Below are positions 47,295-58,582 of a DNA stretch of 64,000 nucleotides, one piece after another. Both the position numbers and the translations under genes were made by a program. The notes below the pieces were generated by a model, which was given only the letters and a program-made list of their open reading frames with translations, searched no databases and had not been told where the DNA came from. Source of the DNA: Rhabditoides inermis. Taxonomy: Eukaryota; Nematoda; Chromadorea; Rhabditida; Rhabditidae. The stretch's first letter is position 1, and each line of letters starts with the position of its first letter. The stretch covers positions 587,501 through 651,500 of the forward strand of contig CAWZYM010000329.1 in NCBI GenBank assembly GCA_963966185.1. Direction: 5' to 3'.

Positions 47295-49489
47295 TGTTCG
47301 TGGCGGCTCGTAGCTGTTCGTGGCTGACGTTACAACTCGTAGATGTTCGTGGGATGTGGTTTTCGCAGCAGTGGTTCGTGGCGGCTCGTAGCTGTTTGTG
47401 GCTGAAGTTGCAACTCGTAGATGTTCGTGGATTGTGGCTCTCGCAGCTGACAGTTGTTCGTGGCGGCTCGTAGCTGTTCGTGGCTGACGTTGCAACTCGT
47501 AGATGTTCGTGGATTGTGGTTTTCACAGCTGATAGATGTTCGTGGCGGCTCGTAGCTGTTCGTGGCTGACGTTACAACTCGTAGATGTTCGTGGGATGTG
47601 GTTTTCGCAGCTGATAGATGTTCGTGGCGGCTCGTAGCTGTTCGTGGCTCACGTTGCAACTCGTAGATGTTCGTGGATTGTGGCTCTCGCGGCTGACAGT
47701 TGTTCGTGGCGGCTCGTAGCTGTTCGTGGCTGACGTTACAACTCGTAGATATTCGTGGATTGTGGCTCTCGCGGCTGACAGTTGCTCGTGGTGGCTCGTA
47801 GCTGTTTGTAACTGAAGTTGAAACTCGTAGCTGTTCGTGGATTGTGGCTCTCGCGGCTGACAGTAGCTGTTCGTGGCAGACGTAGCAACTCGTAGATGTT
47901 CGTGGATTGTGGCTTTCGCAGCTGACAGTTGTTCGTGGCGGCTCGTAGCTGTTCGTGGCTGACGTTGCAACTCGTAAATGCTCGTGGATTGTGGCTCTCG
48001 CGGCTGACTTCTTCGTGGCGGCTCGTAGCTGTTCGTGGCTGACGTTACAACTCGTAGATGTTCGTGTATTGTGGTTTTCGTGGCTGATAGATGTTCGTGG
48101 CGGCTCGTAGCTGTTCCTGGCTCACGTTGCAACTCGTAGATGTTCGTGGATTGTGGCTCTCGCGGCTGACAGTTGTTCGTGGCGGCTCGTAGCTGTTTGT
48201 GGCTGAAGTTGAAACTCGTAGATGTTCGTGGATTGTGACTCTCGCGGCTGACAGTTGTTTGTGGCGGCTCGTAGCTGTTTGTGGCTCACGTTGCAACTCG
48301 TAGATGTTCGTGGATTGTGGCTCTCGCGGCTGACAGTTGTTCGTGGCGGATCGTAGCTGTTCGTGGCTGACGTTACAACTCGTAGATGTTCGTGGATTGT
48401 GGTTTTTGCGGCTGATAGATGTTCGTGGCGGCTCGTAGCTGTTTGTGGCTGAAGTTGAAACTCGTAGATGTTCGTGGATTGTGACTCTCGCGACTGACAG
48501 TTGTTCGTGGCGGCTCGTAGCTGTTCGTGACTCACGTTGCAACTCGTAGATGTTCGTGGATTGTGGCTCTCGCGGCTGACAGTTGTTCGTGGCGGCTCGT
48601 AGCTGTTTGTGGCTGAAGTTGAAACTCGTAGATGTTCGTGGATTGTGACTCTCGCGGCTGACAGTTGTTCGTGGCGGCTCGTAGCTGTTCGTGGCTCACG
48701 TTGCAACTCGTAGATGTTCGTGGATTGTGGCTCTCGCGGCTGACAGTTGTTCGTGGCGGCTCGTAGCTGTTTGTGGCTGACGTTACAACTCGTAGATATT
48801 CGTGGATTGTGGTTTTCGCGGCTGATAGATGTTCGTGGCGGCTCGTAGCTGTTCGTGGCTGACGTTGCAACTCGTAGATGTTCGTGGATTGTGGCTCTCG
48901 CGGCTGACAGTTGTTCGTGTCGGCTCGTAGCTGTTTGTGGCTGAAGTTGAAACTCGTAGATGTTCGTGGATTGTGACTCTCGCGGCTGACAGTTGTTCGT
49001 GGCGGCTCGTAGCTGTTCGTGACTCACGTTGCAACTCGTAGATGTTCGTGGATTGTGGCTCTCGCGGCTGACAGTTGTTCGTGGCGGCTCGTAGCTGTTT
49101 GTGGCTGAAGTTGAAACTCGTAGATGTTCGTGGATTGTGACTCTCGCGGCTGACAGTTGTTCGTGGCGGCTCGTAGCTGTTCGTGGCTCACGTTGCAACT
49201 CGTAGATGTTCGTGGATTGTGGCTCTCGCGGCTGACAGTTGTTCGTGGCGGCTCGTAGCTGTTTGTGGCTGACGTTACAACTCGTAGATATTCGTGGATT
49301 GTGGTTTTCGCGGCTGATAGATGTTCGTGGCGGCTCGTAGCTGTTCGTGGCTGACGTTGCAACTCGTAGATGTTCGTGGATTGTGGCTCTCGCGGCTGAC
49401 AGTTGTTCGTGTCGGCTCGTAGCTGTTTGTGGCTGAAGTTGAAACTCGTAGATGTTCGTGGATTGTGACTCTCGCGGCTGACAGTTGTT

Positions 49490-51784
49490 CGTGGCGGCTC
49501 GTAGCTGTTCGTGGCTCACGTTGCAACTCGTAGATGTTCGTGGATTGTGGCTCTCGCGGCTGACAGTTGTTCGTGGCGGCTCGTAGCTGTTCGTGGCTGA
49601 AGTTGCAACTCGTAGATGTTCGTGGATTGTGGTTCTCGCGGCTGATAGATGTTCGTGGCGGCTCGTGGCTGTTTGTAACTGAAGTTGAAACTCGTAGCTG
49701 TTCGTGGATTGTGGCTCTCGCGGCTGACAGTTATTCGTGGCGGCTCGTAGCTGTTCGTGGCTGACGTTACAACTCGTAGATATTCGTGGATTGTGGCTCT
49801 CGCGGCTGACAGTTGTTCGTGGTGGCTCGTAGCTGTTCGTGGCTGACGTTTAACTCGTAGATGTTCGTGGATTGTGGTATTCGCAGCTGATAGATGTTCG
49901 TGGCGGCTCGTAGCTGTTCGTGGCTGACGTTACAACTCGTAGATATTCGTGGATTGTGGTTTTCGCGGCTGATAGATGTTCGTGGCGGCTCGTAGCTATT
50001 CGTGGCTGACGTTGCAACTCGTAGATGTTCGTGAATTGTGGCTCTCGCGGCTGACAGTTGTTTGTGGCGGCTCGTAGCTGTTTGTGGCTGAAGTTGAAAC
50101 TCGTAGATGTTCGTGGATTGTGACTCTCGCGGCTGACAGTTGTTCGTGGCGGCTCGTAGCTGTTCGTGGCTGAAGTTGCAACTCGTAGATGTTCGTGGAT
50201 TGTGGTTCTCGCGGCTGATAGATGTTCGTGGCGGCTCGTGGCTGTTTGTAACTGAAGTTGAAACTCGTAGCTGTTCGTGGATTGTGGTATTCGCAGCTGA
50301 TAGATGTTCGTGGCGGCTCGTAGCTGTTCGTGGCTGACGTTACAACTCGTAGATATTCGTGGATTGTGGTTTTCGCGGCTGAAAGATGTTCGTGGCGGCT
50401 TGTAGCTGTTCGTGGCTGACGTTGCAACTCGTAGATGTTCGTGGATTGTGGCTCTCGCGGCTGACAGTTGTTCGTGGCGGCTCGTAGCTGTTTGTGGCTG
50501 AAGTTGAAACTCGTAGATGTTCGTGGATTGTGACTCTCGCGGCTGACAGTTGTTCGTGGCGGCTCGTAGCTGTTCGTGGCTCACGTTGCAACTCGTAGAT
50601 GTTCGTGGGTTGTGGCTCTCGCGGCTGACAGTTGTTCGTGTCGGCTCGTAGCTGTTTGTGGCTGAAGTTGAAACTCGTAGATGTTCGTGGATTGTGACTC
50701 TCGCGGCTGACAGTTGTTCGTGGCGGCTCGTAGCTGTTCGTGGCTCACGTTGCACTTCGTAGATGTTCGTGGATTGTGGCTCTCGCGGCTGACAGTTGTT
50801 CGTGGCGGCTCGTAGCTGTTCGTGGCTAAAGTTGCAACTCGTAGATGTTCGTGGATTGTGGTTCTCGCGGCTGATAGATGTTCGTGGCGGCTCGTGGCTG
50901 TTTGTAACTGAAGTTGAAACTCGTAGCTGTTCGTGGATTGTGGCTCTCGCGGCTGACAGTTATTAGTGGCGGCTCGTAGCTGTTCGTGGCAGACGTAGCA
51001 ACTCGTAGATGTTCGTGGATTGTGGCTTTCGCAGCTGACAGTTGTTCGTGGCAGCTCGTAGCTGTTCGTGGCTGACGTTGCACATCGTAGATGCTCGTGG
51101 ATTGTGGCTCTCGCGGCTGACTTCTTCGTGGCGGCTCGTAGCTGTTCGTGGCTGACGTTACAACTCGTAGATGTTCGTGTATTGTGGTTTTCGTGGCTGA
51201 TAGATGTTCGTGGCTGACGTTACAACTCGTAGATGTTCGTGGATTGTGGTATTCGCGGATGATAGATGTTCTTGGCGGCTCGTAGCTGTTCGTGGCTGAC
51301 GTTGCAACTCGTAGATCGTCGTGGATTGTGGTATTCGCAGCTGATAGATGTTCGTGGCGGCTCGTAGCTGTTCGTGGCTGACGTTGCAACTCGTAGATGT
51401 TCGTGGATTGTGGTTTTCGCAGCTGTTCGTGGCGGCTCGGAGCTGTTCGTGGCTGACGTTACAACTCGTAGATGTTCGTGGATTGTGGTTTTCGCGGAAG
51501 ATAGATGTTCGTGGCGGCTCGTAGCTGTTTGTGGCTGAAGTTTAAACTTGTAGCTGTTCGTGGCTGACGTTGCAACTCGTAGATGTTCGTGGATTGTGGT
51601 TTTCGCAGCTGATAGATGTTCGTGGCGGATCGTAGCTGTTTGTGGCTGAAGTTGCAACTCGTAGATGTTCGTGGGTTGTGGTTTTCGTGGCTGATAGTGG
51701 TTCGTGGCGGCTCGTAGCTGTTCGTGGCTGACGTTACAACTCGTAGATGTTTGTGGATTGTGGTTTTCGCGGTTGATAGATGTT
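49490..51784 (+). repeat. Higher-order repeat, 2,295 bp, copy 1
   Basis: Aligned with the next 2,295 bp. The length equals 29 monomers minus 83 bp: an 81-mer (GACGTTTAACTCG, near 49,850), an 80-mer (near 51,120), a 62-mer (near 51,210), a 75-mer (near 51,425) and a 29-mer (near 51,540). The stretch 45.2-47.2 kb also matches 49.7-51.7 kb at 4,500 bp. Confidence 0.88.
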
Positions 51785-54079
51785 CGTGGCGGCTCGTAGC
51801 TGTTCGTGGCTCACGTTGCACTTCGTAGATGTTCGTGGATTGTGGCTCTCGCGGCTGACAGTTGTTCGTGGCGGCTCGTAGCTGTTCGTGGCTAAAGTTG
51901 CAACTCGTAGATGTTCGTGGATTGTGGTTCTCGCGGCTGATAGATGTTCGTGGCGGCTCGTGGCTGTTTGTAACTGAAGTTGAAACTCGTAGCTGTTCGT
52001 GGATTGTGGCTCTCGCGGCTGACAGTTATTCGTGGCGGCTCGTAGCTGTTCGTGGCTGACGTTACAACTCGTAGATATTCGTGGATTGTGGCTCTCGCGG
52101 CTGACAGTTGTTCGTGGTGGCTCGTAGCTGTTCGTGGCTGACGTTTAACTCGTAGATGTTCGTGGATTGTGGTATTCGCAGCTGATAGATGTTCGTGGCG
52201 GCTCGTAGCTGTTCGTGGCTGACGTTACAACTCGTAGATATTCGTGGATTGTGGTTTTCGCGGCTGATAGATGTTCGTGGCGGCTCGTAGCTATTCGTGG
52301 CTGACGTTGCAACTCGTAGATGTTCGTGAATTGTGGCTCTCGCGGCTGACAGTTGTTTGTGGCGGCTCGTAGCTGTTTGTGGCTGAAGTTGAAACTCGTA
52401 GATGTTCGTGGATTGTGACTCTCGCGGCTGACAGTTGTTCGTGGCGGCTCGTAGCTGTTCGTGGCTGAAGTTGCAACTCGTAGATGTTCGTGGATTGTGG
52501 TTCTCGCGGCTGATAGATGTTCGTGGCGGCTCGTGGCTGTTTGTAACTGAAGTTGAAACTCGTAGCTGTTCGTGGATTGTGGTATTCGCAGCTGATAGAT
52601 GTTCGTGGCGGCTCGTAGCTGTTCGTGGCTGACGTTACAACTCGTAGATATTCGTGGATTGTGGTTTTCGCGGCTGAAAGATGTTCGTGGCGGCTTGTAG
52701 CTGTTCGTGGCTGACGTTGCAACTCGTAGATGTTCGTGGATTGTGGCTCTCGCGGCTGACAGTTGTTCGTGGCGGCTCGTAGCTGTTTGTGGCTGAAGTT
52801 GAAACTCGTAGATGTTCGTGGATTGTGACTCTCGCGGCTGACAGTTGTTCGTGGCGGCTCGTAGCTGTTCGTGGCTCACGTTGCAACTCGTAGATGTTCG
52901 TGGGTTGTGGCTCTCGCGGCTGACAGTTGTTCGTGTCGGCTCGTAGCTGTTTGTGGCTGAAGTTGAAACTCGTAGATGTTCGTGGATTGTGACTCTCGCG
53001 GCTGACAGTTGTTCGTGGCGGCTCGTAGCTGTTCGTGGCTCACGTTGCACTTCGTAGATGTTCGTGGATTGTGGCTCTCGCGGCTGACAGTTGTTCGTGG
53101 CGGCTCGTAGCTGTTCGTGGCTAAAGTTGCAACTCGTAGATGTTCGTGGATTGTGGTTCTCGCGGCTGATAGATGTTCGTGGCGGCTCGTGGCTGTTTGT
53201 AACTGAAGTTGAAACTCGTAGCTGTTCGTGGATTGTGGCTCTCGCGGCTGACAGTTATTAGTGGCGGCTCGTAGCTGTTCGTGGCAGACGTAGCAACTCG
53301 TAGATGTTCGTGGATTGTGGCTTTCGCAGCTGACAGTTGTTCGTGGCAGCTCGTAGCTGTTCGTGGCTGACGTTGCACATCGTAGATGCTCGTGGATTGT
53401 GGCTCTCGCGGCTGACTTCTTCGTGGCGGCTCGTAGCTGTTCGTGGCTGACGTTACAACTCGTAGATGTTCGTGTATTGTGGTTTTCGTGGCTGATAGAT
53501 GTTCGTGGCTGACGTTACAACTCGTAGATGTTCGTGGATTGTGGTATTCGCGGATGATAGATGTTCTTGGCGGCTCGTAGCTGTTCGTGGCTGACGTTGC
53601 AACTCGTAGATCGTCGTGGATTGTGGTATTCGCAGCTGATAGATGTTCGTGGCGGCTCGTAGCTGTTCGTGGCTGACGTTGCAACTCGTAGATGTTCGTG
53701 GATTGTGGTTTTCGCAGCTGTTCGTGGCGGCTCGGAGCTGTTCGTGGCTGACGTTACAACTCGTAGATGTTCGTGGATTGTGGTTTTCGCGGAAGATAGA
53801 TGTTCGTGGCGGCTCGTAGCTGTTTGTGGCTGAAGTTTAAACTTGTAGCTGTTCGTGGCTGACGTTGCAACTCGTAGATGTTCGTGGATTGTGGTTTTCG
53901 CAGCTGATAGATGTTCGTGGCGGATCGTAGCTGTTTGTGGCTGAAGTTGCAACTCGTAGATGTTCGTGGGTTGTGGTTTTCGTGGCTGATAGTGGTTCGT
54001 GGCGGCTCGTAGCTGTTCGTGGCTGACGTTACAACTCGTAGATGTTTGTGGATTGTGGTTTTCGCGGTTGATAGATGTT
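51785..54079 (+). repeat. Higher-order repeat, 2,295 bp, copy 2
   Basis: Partner of 49,490-51,784. The first monomers differ from copy 1 (GCACTTCG against GCAACTCG; GGCTAAAG against GGCTGAAG); from there the copies agree closely, including the GCACATCG and TTATTAGTGG variants. Shared rare variants make recent origin likely. Confidence 0.87.
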
Positions 54080-54625
54080 CGTGGCGGCTCGTAGCTGTTC
54101 GTGGCTGACGTTGCAACTCGTAGATGTGCGTGGATTGTGGTTTTCACAGCTGATAGATGTTCGTGGCGGCTCGTAGCTGTTCGTGGCTGACGTTACAACT
54201 CGTAGATGTTCGTGGGATGTGGTTTTCGCAGCTGATAGATGTTCGTGGCGGCTCGTAGCTGTTCGTGGCTCACGTTGCAACTCGTAGATGTTCGTGGATT
54301 GTGGCTCTCGCGGCTGACAGTTGTTCGTGGCGGCTCGTAGCTGTTTGTGGCTGAAGTTGCAACTCGTAGATGTTCGTGGATTGTGGCTCTCGCGGCTGAC
54401 AGTTGTTCGTGGCGGCTCGTAGCTGTTCGTGGCTGAAGTTGCAACTCGTAGATCGTCGTGGATTGTGGCTCTCGCGGCTGACAGTTGTTCGTGTCGGCTC
54501 GTAGCTGTTTGTGGCTGGAGTTGAAACTCGTAGATGTTCGTGGATTGTGACTCTCGCGGCTGACAGTTGTTCGTGTCGGCTCGTAGCTGTTTGTGGCTGA
54601 AGTTGAAACTCGTAGATGTTCGTGG

Positions 54626-54632
54626 ATTGTGA
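54626..54632 (+). other. Left target-site duplication of SINE copy 1
   Basis: ATTGTGA here matches the bases at the other side of the insertion (54,940-54,946, where the first A is shared with the poly-A). The intact site is visible at 25,741-25,747. Target duplications flanking a poly-A element indicate L1-type target-primed insertion. Confidence 0.75.
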
Positions 54633-54650
54633 TAGATGTAGATGTTCGTG
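54633..54650 (+). other. 18-bp satellite-like leader 5' of SINE copy 1
   Basis: Between the target duplication and the tRNA-like head lie TAGATGTAGATGTTCGTG. The last part equals the monomer motif GTAGATGTTCGTG, yet it is out of place: the preceding bases already complete that part of the monomer. It may be template-switch filler picked up at the end of reverse transcription, or the trace of a small satellite duplication after insertion. Confidence 0.7.
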
Positions 54651-54657
54651 GGGGGCG

Positions 54658-54668
54658 CGGCTCAGTGG
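54658..54668 (+). promoter_or_regulatory. SINE copy 1 pol III A box
   Basis: CGGCTCAGTGG fits the tRNA A-box consensus TRGYNNARNGG except for the first base. It starts seven bases after the inferred tRNA-like 5' end. Confidence 0.78.
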
Positions 54669-54701
54669 ATAGAGCGTCCGTCTCTCAATCTCACGGTCGC
54701 T

Positions 54702-54712
54702 GGTTCGATCCC
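54702..54712 (+). promoter_or_regulatory. SINE copy 1 pol III B box
   Basis: GGTTCGATCCC matches the B-box consensus GGTTCGANNCC fully. Its 44-bp distance from the A box is normal for tRNA-type promoters. Confidence 0.86.
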
Positions 54713-55119
54713 CCTCGGAGTCAACCATTCTTGTTAAATTCACCCAGCCCCTGTGGTGTGGCAATCCACTCTCATGGCAGCCAGAAGGCGTCACAGCACC
54801 ATCTGCGGACTCAAGAACGGAATTCAAGACGTCCGACGCCACCCAACCCAACTACCTCTGCTGACGTTGTCGTAATCCAAGAACCCCATCTTGTTCTCGA
54901 CTAGGAGGACCCCGGATTCAACCGGCTAAACAAAAAAAAATTGTGACTCTCGCGGCTGACAGTTGTTCGTGGCGGCTCGTAGCTGTTCGTGGCTGAAGTT
55001 GCAACTCGTAGATGTTCGTGGATTGTGGCTCTCGCGGCTGACAGTTGTTCGTGGCGGCTCGTAGCTGTTCGTGGCTGAAGTTGCAACTCGTAGATGTTCG
55101 TGGATTGTGGTTCTCGCGG

Positions 55120-58100
55120 CTGATAGATGTTCGTGGCGGCTCGTGGCTGTTTGTAACTGAAGTTGAAACTCGTAGCTGTTCGTGGATTGTGGCTCTCGCG
55201 GCTGACAGTTATTCGTGGCGGCTCGTAGCTGTTCGTGGCAGACGTAGCAACTCGTAGATGTTCGTGGATTGTGGCTTTCGCAGCTGACAGTTGTTCGTGG
55301 CAGCTCGTAGCTGTTCGTGGCTGACGTTGCAACTCGTAGATGCTCGTGGATTGTGGCTCTCGCGGCTGACTTCTTCGTGGCGGCTCGTAGCTGTTCGTGG
55401 CTGACGTTACAACTCGTAGATGTTCGTGTATTGTGGTTTTCGTGGCTGATAGATGTTCGTGGCGGCTCGTAGCTGTTCGTGGCTGACGTTACAACTCGTA
55501 GATGTTCGTGGATCGTGGTATTCGCGGATGATAGATGTTCTTGGCGGCTCGTAGCTGTTCGTGGATGACGTTGCAACTCGTAGATCGTTGTGGATTGTGG
55601 TATTCGCAGCTGATAGATGTTCGTGGCGGCTCGTAGCTGTTCGTGGCTGACGTTGCAACTCGTAGATGTTCGTGGATTGTGGTTTTCGCAGCTGTTCGTG
55701 GCGGCTCGGAGCTGTTCGTGGCTGACGTTACAACTCGTAGATGTTCGTGGATTGTGGTTTTCGCGGAAGATAGATGTTTGTGGCGGCTCGTAGCTGTTTG
55801 TGGCTGAAGTTGAAACTCGTAGCTGTTCGTGGCTGACGTTGCAACTCGTAGATGTTCGTGGATTGTGGTTTTCGCAGCTGATAGATGTTCGTGGCGGATC
55901 GTAGCTGTTTGTGGCTGAAGTTGCAACTCGTAGATGTTCGTGGGTTGTGGTTTTCGTGGCTGATAGTGGTTCGTGGCGGCTCGTAGCTGTTCGTGGCTGA
56001 CGTTACAACTCGTAGATGTTCGTGGATTGTGGTTTTCGCGGTTGATAGATGTTCGTGGCGGCTCGTAGCTGTTCGTGGCTGACGTTGCAACTCGTAGATG
56101 TTCGTGGATTGTGGTTTTCACAGCTGATAGATGTTTGTGGCGGCTCGTAGCTGTTCGTGGCTGACGTTACAACTCGTAGATGTTCGTGGTATGTGGTTTT
56201 CGCAGCTGATAGATGTTCGTGGCGGCTCGTAGCTGTTCGTGGCTCACGTTGCAACTCGTAGATGTTCGTGGATTGTGGCTCTCGCGGCTGACAGTTGTTC
56301 GTGGCGGCTCGTAGCTGTTCGTGGCTGAAGTTGCAACTCGTAGATGTTCGTGGATTGTGGTTCTCGCGGCTGATAGATGTTCGTGGCGGCTCGTGGCTGT
56401 TTGTAACTGAAGTTGAAACTCGTAGCTGTTCGTGGATTGTGGCTCTCGCGGCTGACAGTTATTCGTGGCGGCTCGTAGCTGTTCGTGGCTGACGTTACAA
56501 CTCGTAGATATTCGTGGATTGTGGCTCTCGCGGCTGACAGTTGTTCGTGGTGGCTCGTAGCTGTTCGTGGCTGACGTTTAACTCGTAGATGTTCGTGGAT
56601 TGTGGTATTCGCAGCTGATAGATGTTCGTGGCGGCTCGTAGCTGTTCGTGGCTGACGTTACAACTCGTAGATATTCGTGGATTGTGGTTTTCGCGGCTGA
56701 TAGATGTTCGTGGCGGCTCGTAGCTATTCGTGGCTGACGTTGCAACTCGTAGATGTTCGTGAATTGTGGCTCTCGCGGCTGACAATTGTTTGTGGCGGCT
56801 CGTAGCTGTTTGTGGCTGAAGTTGAAACTCGTAGATGTTCGTGGATTGTGACTCTCGCGGCTGACAGTTGTTCGTGGCGGCTCGTAGCTGTTCGTGGCTC
56901 ACGTTGCAACTCGTAGATGTTCGTGGATTGTGGCTCTCGCGGCTGACAGTTGTTCGTGGCGGCTCGTAGCTGTTCGTGGCTGAAGTTGCAACTCGTAGAT
57001 GTTCGTGGATTGTGGTTCTCGCGGCTGATAGATGTTCGTGGCGGCTCGTGGCTGTTTGTAACTGAAGTTGAAACTCGTAGCTGTTCGTGGATTGTGGTAT
57101 TCGCAGCTGATAGATGTTCGTGGCGGCTCGTAGCTGTTCGTGGCTGACGTTACAACTCGTAGATATTCGTGGATTGTGGTTTTCGCGGCTGAAAGATGTT
57201 CGTGGCGGCTTGTAGCTGTTCGTGGCTGACGTTGCAACTCGTAGATGTTCGTGGATTGTGGCTCTCGCGGCTGACAGTTGTTCGTGGCGGCTCGTAGCTG
57301 TTTGTGGCTGAAGTTGAAACTCGTAGATGTTCGTGGATTGTGACTCTCGCGGCTGACAGTTGTTCGTGGCGGCTCGTAGCTGTTCGTGGCTCACGTTGCA
57401 ACTCGTAGATGTTCGTGGATTGTGGCTCTCGCGGCTGACAGTTGTTCGTGTCGGCTCGTAGCTGTTTGTGGCTGAAGTTGAAACTCGTAGATGTTCGTGG
57501 ATTGTGACTCTCGCGGCTGACAGTTGTTCGTGGCGGCTCGTAGCTGTTCGTGGCTCACGTTGCACTTCGTAGATGTTCGTGGATTGTGGCTCTCGCGGCT
57601 GACAGTTGTTCGTGGCGGCTCGTAGCTGTTCGTGGCTAAAGTTGCAACTCGTAGATGTTCGTGGATTGTGGTTCTCGCGGCTGATAGATGTTCGTGGCGG
57701 CTCGTGGCTGTATGTAACTGAAGTTGAAACTCGTAGCTGTTCGTGGATTGTGGCTCTCGCGGCTGACAGTTATTCGTGGCGGCTCGTAGCTGTTCGTGGC
57801 AGACGTAGCAACTCGTAGATGTTCGTGGATTGTGGCTTTCGCAGCTGACAGTTGTTCGTGGCAGCTCGTAGCTGTTCGTGGCTGACGTTGCACATCGTAG
57901 ATGCTCGTGGATTGTGGCTCTCGCGGCTGACTTCTTCGTGGCGGCTCGTAGCTGTTCGTGGCTGACGTTACAACTCGTAGATGTTCGTGTATTGTGGTTT
58001 TCGTGGCTGATAGATGTTCGTGGCTGACGTTACAACTCGTAGATGTTCGTGGATTGTGGTATTCGCGGATGATAGATGTTCTTGGCGGCTCGTAGCTGTT

Positions 58101-58582
58101 CGTGGCTGACGTTGCAACTCGTAGATCGTCGTGGATTGTGGTATTCGCAGCTGATAGATGTTCGTGGCGGCTCGTAGCTGTTCGTGGCTGACGTTGCAAC
58201 TCGTAGATGTTCGTGGATTGTGGTTTTCGCAGCTGTTCGTGGCGGCTCGGAGCTGTTCGTGGCTGACGTTACAACTCGTAGATATTCGTGGATTGTGGTT
58301 TTCGCGGAAGATAGATGTTCGTGGCGGCTCGTAGCTGTTTGTGGCTGAAGTTTAAACTCGTAGCTGTTCGTGGCTGACGTTGCAACTCGTAGATGTTCGT
58401 GGATTGTGGTTTTCGCAGCTGATAGATGTTCGTGGCGGATCGTAGCTGTTTGTGGCTGAAGTTGCAACTCGTAGATGTTCGTGGGTTGTGGTTTTCGTGG
58501 CTGATAGTGGTTCGTGGCGGCTCGTAGCTGTTCGTGGCTGACGTTACAACTCGTAGATGTTTGTGGATTGTGGTTTTCGCGG
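55120..58582 (+). repeat. Higher-order repeat, 3,463 bp, copy 1
   Basis: Tandem with 58,583 onward. The length equals 44 monomers minus 145 bp: two 80-mers, two 75-mers, two 29-mers, one 62-mer and one 81-mer, all visible in order (near 55,365, 55,690, 55,820, 56,574, 57,925, 58,012, 58,230 and 58,350). The left boundary shows GGTTCTCGCGGCT here against GGTTTTCGCGGTT at the start of copy 2. Confidence 0.88.
55425..55455 (+). other. Paralogous empty site for the Helitron-like insertion
   Basis: Here GTATTGTGGTTTT runs straight into CGTGGCTGATAG. The flanks match those of the insertion for a long way on both sides: the left side shares the GGCAGACGTAGCAAC monomer, GGCAGCTCG and the 80-mer GACTTCTTCG; the right side shares GCGGATGATAG and GTTCTTGGCGG. 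Similar empty sites occur near 34,437, 41,755, 58,903 and 63,418. They define the insertion to the base and show it is not shared by sister copies. Confidence 0.88.

Larger units (their letters stand above)
28625..54632 (+). repeat. 82-bp satellite array, middle segment
   Basis: This is the same satellite in the same orientation, resuming at the next base of the monomer after the Helitron-like insertion. It is richest in GGTTTTCG/GATAGATG monomers around 28.6-32.5 kb and 38-39.8 kb, and in GGCTCTCG/GACAGTTG monomers around 32.5-34.2, 36-37.5, 40-41.5, 44-45 and 47.6-49.8 kb. That patchwork is the footprint of the higher-order duplications listed separately. No gene, RNA gene or other element interrupts it. 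Confidence 0.97.
54651..54940 (+). mobile_element. tRNA-derived SINE, copy 1 (290 bp, complete)
   Basis: The 5' head looks like a tRNA: a D-arm stem GCTC/GAGC around AGTGGATA and a T-loop GGTTCGATCCC, giving the two internal polymerase III promoter boxes. The anticodon region does not form a regular 5-bp stem with a 7-base loop, and the acceptor ends do not pair, so this is not a working tRNA. A tRNA-unrelated body of about 200 bp follows, then (A)9 at 54,932-54,940. I do not recognise the family; no LINE partner is present. Being non-coding, it would need LINE reverse transcriptase to move. Confidence 0.86.
52435..56022 (+). repeat. SINE-bearing segmental duplication, copy 1 (7,978-bp offset)
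   Basis: Aligns with 60,413-64,000 through satellite, SINE and satellite. Noted differences are few: GATGTGCGTGG against GATGTTCGTGG (about 54,127), GTAGATCGTCG against GTAAATCGTCG (about 54,451), and AAACTTGTAG against AAACTCGTAG (about 53,830). The right end is cut by the window edge in copy 2, so the unit may be longer. Confidence 0.9.

Noticed and set aside
48122..49519. 465-codon minus-strand open frame, longest in the window
   Set aside because: Same satellite artefact; it begins at GTG within GCTCACG read backwards and has no domain-like composition.
54651..54725. Functional tRNA gene
   Set aside because: Pol III boxes are good, but the anticodon arm and acceptor stem do not fold normally, and a body plus poly-A follows, as in a SINE.
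54270..54851. 193-codon minus-strand frame fused from SINE antisense and satellite
   Set aside because: Chimeric read-through of two non-coding repeats.
54835..54880. Satellite-like GCTGACGTTG inside the SINE body
   Set aside because: Ten-base similarity only, followed by unrelated sequence; probably chance.
54593..54904. 103-codon plus-strand frame across satellite and SINE
   Set aside because: It spans the insertion junction and reads through the tRNA-like head; SINEs are non-coding. The same chance frame recurs at 62,571-62,882 only because the block was duplicated.
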